In this document: positions 56,276 to 64,000 of the stretch, one piece after another
Numbering within the stretch: the stretch's first letter is position 1
How the letters are laid out: each line of letters begins with the position of its first letter
NCBI GenBank assembly: GCA_963989385.1
Contig: OZ022502.1
Location: 12,201,001 to 12,265,000 of the forward strand
Reading direction: 5' to 3'
Length of the DNA: 64,000 bases
Source: Ctena decussata
Taxonomy: Eukaryota; Mollusca; Bivalvia; Lucinida; Lucinidae
Program-made: the position numbers and the translations under genes
Notes under the pieces: model-generated
What the model saw: the letters and a program-made list of their open reading frames with translations, nothing else
Database searches by the model: none
What the model was told of the DNA's origin: nothing

Positions 56276-57003
56276 GATTCAGAATCAGAATCAGAATCAG
56301 AATTGTTTACTGGTGATACGTCCAAGGACAATCATTCACCAGGACCTGTGAATCAGGGAAGCTAGTCCCTAGCCCTTATAAGAGAAGTAAACTTACTCGG
56401 TTGGCCATATGTTCTCTGTATCTTGATTATTTGTAATCTTAGTTGTTTCCAACTATGGTTTGAGGGCTGGATTTGGATTTTGATTGTTTCAGTTCCTGGT
56501 CTTTGCATACTGTTTACTTTTAGTAACTGAATCCTCTGCACCCTCACCAGCAGAAATAAGTGAATCTTCCAGGGAATTCCAATCTCTAATAGTCTGGGGG
56601 AAGAAACTGGACTTGTAAATGTCAGTCCCAGCCAGTGGGGTTTGAAATGTCAGGGAATGATGATTCCTGGTACGCCTATTTGGGGAAACAAGGTCATTTA
56701 TGGGTATACTAGCTGCACCCCTCAGACCTTTGTAAAGCATTATAAGTCTACTATCTTTCCTTCTCTTTTTTAGGGATTCCCACTTAAGTTTCTCCAAAAT
56801 GCCAGTCATACTCCCAGTTTCATATGTGTAATTTCCCGTTACAAATCTAGCTGCCCTTTTCTGCACCTTCTCAAGTTCATCTTGAAGAAGTATACTTTGA
56901 GGGTCCCAAACTGAACTGCCATACTCCAGGACTGGACGCACCAGTCCCTTGTATGCTGACTCCTTAACATCTTGTGGACATGCTGCCAAGTTCTTTCAGA
57001 GAG
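56276..57003 (-). mobile_element. 5'-truncated CR1/L2-like LINE with (GATTCT)n tail
   Basis: The minus strand carries the end of an RT reading frame, ~190 bp of 3' UTR and a (TTCTGA)n tail at 56276-56304. The truncation point is near 57003. Confidence 0.87.
56489..56989 (-). CDS. LINE RT C-terminal fragment
   Basis: 166 codons: AYKGLVRPVLEYGSSVWDPQ, LEKVQKRAARFVTGNYTYET, GSMTGILEKLKWESLKKRRK and SFFPQTIRDWNSLEDSLISA are the stereotyped post-catalytic region of CR1/L2-type LINE reverse transcriptases. The RT catalytic core is missing because of 5' truncation. Confidence 0.9.
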   Translation of the reverse strand: MAACPQDVKESAYKGLVRPVLEYGSSVWDPQSILLQDELEKVQKRAARFVTGNYTYETGSMTGILEKLKWESLKKRRKDSRLIMLYKGLRGAASIPINDLVSPNRRTRNHHSLTFQTPLAGTDIYKSSFFPQTIRDWNSLEDSLISAGEGAEDSVTKSKQYAKTRN

Positions 57004-57009
57004 TGATAC

Positions 57010-57715
57010 CCCCTCTTATACTCTACCCCTCGCACTTTCCGTGCTCGGGTCAAGTCTTCGACATGAGGTGGCCTCCCCACCCCCTATTACCACCCCCGAA
57101 AATCTTGGGGCAGCCCTGAGAACAAAATCAAATATAAGGAATAAAATGCTGTTGTTCTTAAAACTGTTTTTAATGAAAATATACATATATTTTGATGTTG
57201 GGGATGTCTTGGGGAGTCGTTGGGTGTTTCGACACCGAAATAAATGCGATTAACAAATGTGACGTTCTAAAGTATTTGTGACAACCATTTATTCTGACCC
57301 TTGTCACGTGACGGTGAAAGACGACAACCAAAACACAAGAACGCTGTTCGACAACTCTTTACTTTTACTGTCATCAAGCAGATCTGTGGTGAGTTAATGA
57401 TTATTTTATTTTGCGAGAGGTCACATAAATACATCCTGTGTTTGTGACTGATTTTAGTCTTCACAGATGCGACACTTTTACAACGCACACAACATTAAAA
57501 ATTTGCCAAAACATAAACCCGTTGACCCTGGCTCGGTGACTGAGATGGATATGTTTTACTCGGTTAGTCGGTCAAAATCTCTGTTATCTTATATCTTTTG
57601 AATTTCACAGTGACACTGCAGTATTCAATGACACATGGGTTATGTAAATTCATTTCTTCAGAGTAATGATTTCTTGTGAATTTCCTGTCGCTAAATCTTT
57701 GATGAGCCACATGAC
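57010..57715. other. No gene recognised
   Basis: Includes C-rich 57007-57110; no exon supportable. Confidence 0.5.
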
Positions 57716-57719
57716 TTGA

Positions 57720-57764
57720 TTGGTAGAGCAGTCCCAAGGGGGGTCCATGGAAACACCCCAAACC
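57720..57764. repeat. Left part of a repeat interrupted by the MULE-type element
   Basis: GGTCCATGGAAACACCCCAA ACC resumes after the element at about 58498 (CAGCCTCCCCAGATTCACATC). The same family is seen inverted at about 60970-61110 and in part at 59925-60000. Confidence 0.6.
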
Positions 57765-57774
57765 TCTACCAAAC

Positions 57775-58487
57775 GGTTACCGGATGTTTCGCGCCCTTAC
57801 ACTTCGCTACCTATACATGTTCGCTACCTATACGTCTTCGCCACCAACGTTTTCGCTACTTATACGCTTTCGCTACTCTGCATATTCGCTACCCAACAAA
57901 TTATAGCCACCCGGAATAGGGGATTATTTGGGAAAGAAAAAAAGATTAATAAGTCAGACGGATATAGTTTTAATAAATTTTGTCATTTAAACTTTTCTTT
58001 CATTATTTAATTAAGACTTTAGAAAAGGGAATTAAAAGTCTAAATTTAGTCTGTACATGCGCAATTAAGAAGAGTATCAAAATTGTTTAAAATGATACTG
58101 ATGAAGTTTAAACAAATTTTGTGATTTAAAATTCTCGTAATTATCTAATTTTACAATGAAGATTAAAAAGCAATCAAATATTCGTTAATTCTAATTGAAA
58201 ATTAAAGTAGTAAAAAAAATGAGACGTTTCAAAAGGGAATTAAAAGTCTACGTAAATTTATTCTGTAGCTGCGTAGGATTCAGTTACTAAGTTTACTTCT
58301 CATGTCAGCAACAAGTCAGGGCCAGGGACAAGCTTTTCTGATCTCAGGTCCTGGTGAATGATTTTCCTTGGAGGTAGCGAAACGTCTTAGGCGAAAAAGG
58401 TGCGAAAAATACCAAGTAGCGAAGTCTCCAATGAGAAGGTGGGAAGTCTCCTGGTGCGAAACCACAAGGTAGCGAAATATCCGTAAA
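57775..58487. mobile_element. 713-bp non-autonomous MULE-like element with perfect 10-bp TSD
   Basis: TCTACCAAAC flanks it at 57765-57774 and 58488-58497. The left subterminal array TTCGCTACCTATAC-type (57790-57890) is mirrored by AGGTAGCGAAA-type repeats on the right (58370-58475). The right end reads inward TTTACGGATATTTCGCTACC, nearly the same as the 4.5 kb MULE. The interior includes a LINE 3' fragment (about 58283-58367). Confidence 0.88.
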
Positions 58488-58584
58488 TCTACCAAACCAG
58501 CCTCCCCAGATTCACATCACCCCCCTGTCCACTCCACACATACACCAACACCGCTTCCACCCATCCCAAACAGTTTTTATATAG

Positions 58585-59735
58585 AGAAAGGGGACATGGC
58601 TTTGCACACTTTTATGACTTCTGCAGTATTAGCTGACAAATCTTACAACATAACGCCTGTTTGTTTATATGATAATATACATTGACCCTTTCTGGAAATT
58701 AAGTATGAATATATTTGGTCTCAGACTCTGACCGTGAGTGACGTCATGTAGCACGTGCCGTAATGTGTACTGCAGTTTTTACATGACATTTTATGTAAAT
58801 GAGGACATGGCTTCGCACACCCCTTCTAGCAGGAAACAGAAGCATTCTAGATGTCTTTGGATATTCTGTCATACACCTTAAGACCAGTAAATGAAAACCA
58901 TAAAAGAACAGCTAATATGCTATTATTATTAAGAGTTTGCAGGGTAATCTCATAATGTCAGTGCCTCTTCCATTAATGGAAAGCCGAAAATCAGCAATTT
59001 TCAGAATTTTATTTGATTTTAAAACACCGGTAAATAAGTGGCTGACATTTGTTGTTGAATCCATCACATCTGGACTGTGTAATCACACAGTGGACTTACG
59101 ACTAGATAGGATGACAGCTAAAAATAATATATGACTTTTCTCATAAAAGCAGGGGACAAAATTCACACCCCGTAGCATGGAAAATCGATTGTGTTCATAT
59201 AACCAGCGAAGTTAATGATGATTGTGCACTTTGTATTCTTAAGATAACAAATGTCAATTTCATGAACAGTACTTCAGGAGCCAAATTTTGATAGTGTAGT
59301 ATTAATATTATTGCCTGTTATAAAAAATGCTAAACTTTGCCGGCTTTGATCTGAATGCTTTAAACATATTGGCGCCAAAATGCATGTGATGCACTGCACG
59401 CGAAAGTGATCAGGGATCAAGCTAGAGGGAGACTAGGGAGAAATAGTCTCCTTGCAGGATCAAACTTCTCCCTATTCTGAGCTGAGGGAGAAGTTTAAAT
59501 GTATAGATTATATAGGCAAGGATCAAAGATGGGCAAAAACTTCTCCCTAAAATCAATGAAACTTCTCCCTCATTCTGATCTCTAGCTTGATCCCTGAGTG
59601 ATGTCAAAAAGCTTCACTTGACCTTGAAATATTTGCAAAACAAAATGATGTTCAGACAACTGATGACTGACACCTACTAAGAAATCTTGGAGGTGTGCGA
59701 AGCCATGCCCTGGGCGAAGCCATGTCCCCTTACTC
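58585..59735. mobile_element. Element with GACATGGCTTCGC subterminal repeats
   Basis: AAAGGGGACATGGCTTTGCA CAC at 58587, GAGGACATGGCTTCGCACAC at 58800, and inverted GTGTGCGAAGCCATG / GGGCGAAGCCATGTCCCCTT at about 59694-59730. No TSD identified. Confidence 0.6.
59411..59596. mobile_element. Small MITE nested in the previous element
   Basis: CAGGGATCAAGCTAGAG ... CTCTAGCTTGATCCCTG inverted ends; flanked by AGTGAT at 59405-59410 and 59597-59602. ACTTCTCCCT recurs internally. Confidence 0.8.
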
Positions 59736-60031
59736 TAGATTTAAACTAAAAAGAACACTTTAATAAGTGTTTACCCATGATATGTATGTATGTATCCCTT
59801 TTAATAACTTCGGGTTTAAATAGTAACGAAAAATTAATAATCTCAGTATAATAAAGTAAATTATTTTGTATGTTTATATATGTCACGCAGGGTGGGGCGG
59901 GGGTGGGGGAGGAGGGGGTGACCATTTATACCACTCCAAACCAGCCACCCTGGATACAAACTAGAACCCCACCCCTTGCGCAGTGGCACATTAATTAAAG
60001 AATGAAGGGGGTGGAGGGGAGGAAAGAACTA

Positions 60032-60957
60032 CACTGGAGCGCCGTTATAACGCGGGTGTCGGTAGACATAAAATCGAACCGCGTTATAAGTGATCACGCG
60101 TAATAACGATCTTCAGGGAAATACCCCACCCACTAATGAAAAACCCCATGTTTACATGTTCGTAGCGCTTATTTAGCCCTAACGAGGTAGACAGACATGT
60201 TTACTGCTTACCTGACACAAAGAAAGACATCGCTGAAGTAGCCTTTCAGTCCCTATGTTCTTACTTATTGTGAAAATTGCGCTGCAAAACGGTTGAAAAC
60301 CATTTACAAAGCGAAATTACAATCGTAACACATCGGCCAATTCCGTATCCTGAATTAAACCTATATCGACGAGGATGTCCGATTGAGCGAAAGTAGACTT
60401 GTTCGAGTTAATTCCCTTGTATATACACTTGCTAAAAGGTACCTTCGGACGAATAAAATATACTTATTTGCGCGAGTACTGACGTCGCCTAAAAAAATCT
60501 AAGCAGTCTACAGATAACCAAATCGAGTTTAAGCTTTGTTTTTGTTTTTTCCATTATAAAATTGTTTTATAATGTTTTCTTTGGAAGTAATCAGTGACTG
60601 CTACGCACAGCCTTTTTCCTGAGCGTCGGCTTGTGTATTGTGTATATGAGGTGACCTTCGCTGTTTGCCAAATTGGTGACACGTGATATGCGCTAATTAT
60701 CGAAGTCTTCTAAAAACAATGACCGGTGTTCACACCTTGGCAAGACAACCGACGCTTTGATTGTCTGTGATAACTTTTGACACGCTGTTGATTAAAATTA
60801 TGTAAACAACCCAATTAACTTCTATTCCAATGTTGTGAACACCGACGGAAACTGCCCAAAAATCCGCAATCTGTAGAAAAATTTTGGGAGCCACAGGACA
60901 ACCGCGTTATACTGATTTCCGCGATATATCGGTCCGCGGTATAACGGTGCTCCAGTG
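60032..60957. mobile_element. 926-bp TIR element (pogo/Tigger-like ends)
   Basis: CACTGGAGCGCCGTTATAAC GCGG and the inverted GGTCCGCGGTATAACGGTGC TCCAGTG define the ends. TA precedes the left end; the right flank is TTA, so the TSD is uncertain. No transposase inside. It is flanked by an inverted pair of another repeat (59925-59975 and 61006-61050). Confidence 0.75.
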
Positions 60958-61109
60958 TTATACTCGTCAATTGACCTGAAATGTTGGTGTATTGATGGGG
61001 GAGGGGGTGGGGTTCTAGTTTATATCCAGGGAGGCTGGTTTGGGGTGGTATGAAAATGGTTTGGGATGTTTTTGGGTGGTTTGGGATGTTTCCACGGACT
61101 GGTCCCAAG

Positions 61110-61585
61110 GGTTGGGGAATAGCAGAAGAGTGGTAGCGGATTCGACCATTTTAAACTTACTGTTTTACTCCATGCTGAGACAGGCAGAATTTCTACACAA
61201 CAACAATAGTGGGGCCCTTGGTGGTTCTCTCTGCAGAGCTCCACTAGCCCAGCACTGAGAGGACAAATATCAGACCAAAACCCTGCTAGAAGCACCCCTG
61301 ATTCTACAGTTGGGATAGTTATCAGTTGGCAAGTTGGTAGATATAGATAGATCATTGGTCCAGCCTTCTTATGAGAAAGCGATAACAACCTTTTTTTTTA
61401 AATATTCGGAATTGTTTTACTCTGATAAATTAGGCAAGAACTTATCTATCTATCTCTGGATACTGAGACGATCGTTTTCTGATCAATACCTCAGGTGTGG
61501 TGGGTGGCTAAATGTAGAGTTTAGCTCAAAGGGAAAACAAACTTTTGGGGTGGGCCATTAAAACTATTTACAAGAAGCAGATCAG
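61110..61585. other. No gene recognised
   Basis: Repeat-derived and AT-rich sequence; short open frames have no recognisable features. Confidence 0.45.
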
Positions 61586-61589
61586 AGTT

Positions 61590-61775
61590 TTATGATAGGG
61601 ATGCCAAATAGGTGCATACTCCAGCTGAGGGTGAACCAATGTGTTGTATGTCGTTAGTTTGCCGAGGTGCCAGTGCCAAATTGCGCCCCCCCCCCCCCAA
61701 AAACATTGTCTTAGTTGCCTTACTTGATATTTCTGAAATATGTTGACCCCAATCCAAATTGTCTGAAATCTTCAT
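61590..61775 (-). pseudogene. LINE reverse transcriptase fragment
   Basis: ISDNLDWGQHISEISSKATK followed, after a C-run (61685-61698 on the plus strand), by RNLALAPRQT is the RT thumb region of CR1/Jockey/L2-type LINEs. The frame is disrupted after it. Confidence 0.75.
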
Positions 61776-61779
61776 ATCA

Positions 61780-62750
61780 AAATCAAAAGCAATTAGAATA
61801 CAGTGTTTGCATTATTAAAATCCACCTAGAAATAAAAAAAAGTTACATTAGTTACAAGAGGGTCATGAAATTCATCTGTCTTAAATCGATCATCTTTTTC
61901 ATCTGTAATATCTTCACACCCGTTGCCAATGCTACATGAGTTATTCCAACTTTCCTTTATAAAGGAGTAGGTTCACGAAGGCTGAAAATCGGCCCTGTAA
62001 AATCGTAAAATTCCAAACATGTCACATCAGTGATTTGTTGTTAATTTTTATATGGCCAAACATAGAACTTTTATAAACCATATGAATTTTGACGCTATGG
62101 CCTTTCTCAAACTTGTCCGAGGGGTATAAAGTAGCCTGGGGTAACACGATTTTGCTATTTTTTGTACTTTTTCGTATATTTAACCAATTGATTTACATAG
62201 AGCCCAACCTTGTAACATCACAATTTTTCGACAGTCAATGGCGCTGAAGATAGCAAATCATTTGGCCAAAGGAGAAAATGTTACAAGGTTGGGCTCGATT
62301 GAGAAAAAGAAATTACTTGAAAATTATCCGCTAACTCAGCAAATACGTAACGTCATAAGCGGCGGGAAAAAGCGATTTCGTTTTCTTGACGTCACGAGTT
62401 TGCTTACCACGTACCTGTAAATGTTAATGAAGAAAGAGAGAACTTTTACAATAAACAATGGTAAATCTATGCACAAAAATTGTTTATAATATTAGAATGA
62501 GTATAAAATGGAAATTCATCTTGCATACGGGGGTACTTATACTGCAGGTGCGTTTTTTCTGGCTTCAAGTCAGATGCACATTCAAGTGTTGAGAATGGTG
62601 GTCTATGATTCCTATTTGTACTGTTTTTTTCCTTATGTACGATACTTTTGTTATTTCAAAATGGACAGTGACAACGTTTAGTTATTAAATATTCTTGTTT
62701 TAGGCTCCACGATGCTGATCTCACGGTAACATTTACCTAACTTTTAAGAC
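61780..62750. other. No gene recognised; one hairpin
   Basis: An inverted repeat GAGCCCAACCTTGTAACAT (about 62201) / ATGTTACAAGGTTGGGCTC (about 62277-62295) encloses ~57 bases and starts a 60-codon open frame of unknown significance. Confidence 0.5.
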
Positions 62751-62757
62751 AAAATTG

Positions 62758-62892
62758 TCGTACCCGGAGAAAAACCTGGCCCTCGGCAGGCAGAACTTGG
62801 CTTTCTTACTTAGATATGTGACAAGCTGGATTCGAACCCACACTAGTGACAGGCCTGTGATCTCAAAGCACATGTTCTAGACCACTACCCCA
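62758..62892 (-). mobile_element. tRNA-derived SINE
   Basis: The minus strand reads GTTGGGGTAGTGGTCTAGAA (A box) and GTGGGTTCGAATCCAGC (B box), then a body with CTGCCGAGGGCCAGGTTTTT CTCCGGGTA. Confidence 0.8.
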
Positions 62893-62894
62893 AC

Positions 62895-63555
62895 TGAAAC
62901 TACTTTTCCATGGTCTTCATTTCCCGAAAAGTGTCTGTCTCTTTCTCACTGTCTCCCCCGCCCCCGCCCTCTCCCCCATAGCCTGCAACCTGAGTATAGT
63001 AAGTGCGACAATGAGGAAACACGTTAAGTCGAAAACGTTTTGTGAAGGAAACGTCAATTATTTGTGTCACCACCTATATCTGATGCCAAACAAACAATTT
63101 GCTGACTTCAAACGAGTGACAGCGCATCTGAAATGAAGGCGTGTGGAAAATGAAATAACCATGTGCCACCAGGGAAGAAAAAAAAGAATGTAACAGTTGT
63201 TCTACCGGAGGTTCACATTGACCGCGAAAGTCAAATACCTTTGCATCAGAAGCCAGATATATTAAGGATAGGAATTCAAAGTCAACATATCTCATCTAAG
63301 GCATGTCTGTTTTAGATAAAGTATGATGCATCATGTATCAAATCATAGTTTTGCAAATATAGGGCAGGGGCTCCGGATCTGGGTGTATGTTCACATATCG
63401 CATGTATGCTGTGGTATCTGGGGTTTGCAAGGGTGTCTCAACAGGAGTCCTGTGGTGCAAAATACTGGGCTGAGTATTTAAAAGATGCAACAATAGTTGC
63501 TGGGGTTGTAGATGATTCTGATAATGACAGCGTCGCAATGTTTATGGAAGAGTAA
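62895..63555. other. No gene recognised
   Basis: No repeat or exon supportable. Confidence 0.5.
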
Positions 63556-63567
63556 TTGTTAAAAGTA

Positions 63568-63843
63568 TTTGGTTGGTTGGTTGATTTGATGCTTAACGTC
63601 TACGGCAAACAGCTAAGATCATGTCGGGACGGTCAGTTAACCTAACTACACTATTCCTGGGCAGGCTTAGAACTCCTAAGCGGTTAACCAGTACTAAGTG
63701 CACATACTTTCGCCAGTAACTGACAACTGCCCTTCTTGAATCAGCGGAAGGAGAAACGAAAGTATGTGGCCAGACCGGGTTTCGAACCCAGGACCTCTGA
63801 CTTATGAGTCAGGTGCCCTACCGATTGCGCTACGCGGCCCGGC
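63568..63843 (-). mobile_element. tRNA-derived SINE (family A, copy 2)
   Basis: Same head, body and tail as 5417-5705. Perfect 11-bp flanking repeats TGTTAAAAGTA at 63557-63567 and 63844-63854. Confidence 0.92.
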
Positions 63844-63925
63844 TGTTAAAAGTAAGTTCAGCAATAGTTTGCGTGAACACGTGTATTGCTCTTACGGTCC
63901 CATCAGGATTATTTTACTACCCACT

Positions 63926-64000
63926 GGGAACGCAACGTTGAATCAACATTGATTCAACGTCATGATGTTGAATCAATGTTGATTCATTGTTGATTCGACG
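63926..64000. repeat. TTGAATCAA palindromic repeat, cut by the window edge
   Basis: AACGTTGAATCAACATTGAT TCAACG and ATGTTGAATCAATGTTGATT CA; the same phrase family as 32.6 and 34.9 kb. Confidence 0.75.

Noticed and set aside
62238..62420. 60-codon frame MALKIANHLAKGENV...
   Set aside because: Overlaps a hairpin, with no recognised domain or splice support; unsupported as a gene.

Overview
The window is AT-rich metazoan DNA, most likely from a bivalve mollusc (clam-type). Four things suggest this: a split gene with ordinary GT-AG introns, dense fold-back MITEs and tRNA-derived SINEs, a multi-exon Mutator-like (MULE) element, and a Penelope-like retroelement of the Naiad type with in-frame UGA codons. 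Naiads that encode selenoproteins have been reported from clams and spiders. Nothing here looks prokaryotic: no operons, no Shine-Dalgarno-led genes, no CRISPR arrays.

Left third (about 2.5-21.6 kb, minus strand): nine exons of the conserved host gene UTP20, which encodes a nucleolar SSU-processome component. They splice in frame and in the correct order for roughly 286 N-terminal residues, with the gene running off the left edge. Its introns hold a ~2.6 kb array of a 42-bp minisatellite, a full-length I/Nimb-type LINE with a perfect 10-bp target-site duplication, SINEs, and many fold-back MITEs. Several MITEs lie within about 60 bp of a splice site.

Middle (24.7-29.2 kb): a MULE with subterminal 'TTTCGCCAC' arrays and a 9/10-matching 10-bp TSD. 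It carries a ten-exon PHD-FLYWCH-transposase gene that has lost the exon(s) for the first part of the catalytic core. A second, 713-bp non-autonomous relative at 57.8 kb shares the terminal TTTACGGA signature and has a perfect 10-bp TSD. A third possible relative lies at 35.1-36.65 kb. A ~1.06 kb fold-back element with a 9-bp TSD sits at 30.3-31.4 kb.

Centre right (37.5-40.7 kb, minus strand): a Naiad Penelope-like element with an N-terminal GIY-YIG nuclease followed by reverse transcriptase. Within the recognised GIY-YIG-to-RT reading, every in-frame stop is UGA (four of four). At least two of these fall where zinc-binding or CxC cysteines are expected, so this is a candidate selenoprotein retroelement. 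Two one-base homopolymer indels also interrupt it.

Right half (41-64 kb): no host gene recognised. It holds retroelement 3' ends (a LINE with a 255-codon open C-terminus, a CR1/L2-like LINE end, RT fragments), fold-back elements, a ~1.2-1.3 kb dispersed duplication (36.2/54.4 kb), microsatellites and more SINEs. Exon calls and domain names come from reading the translation by eye; no database search was possible.
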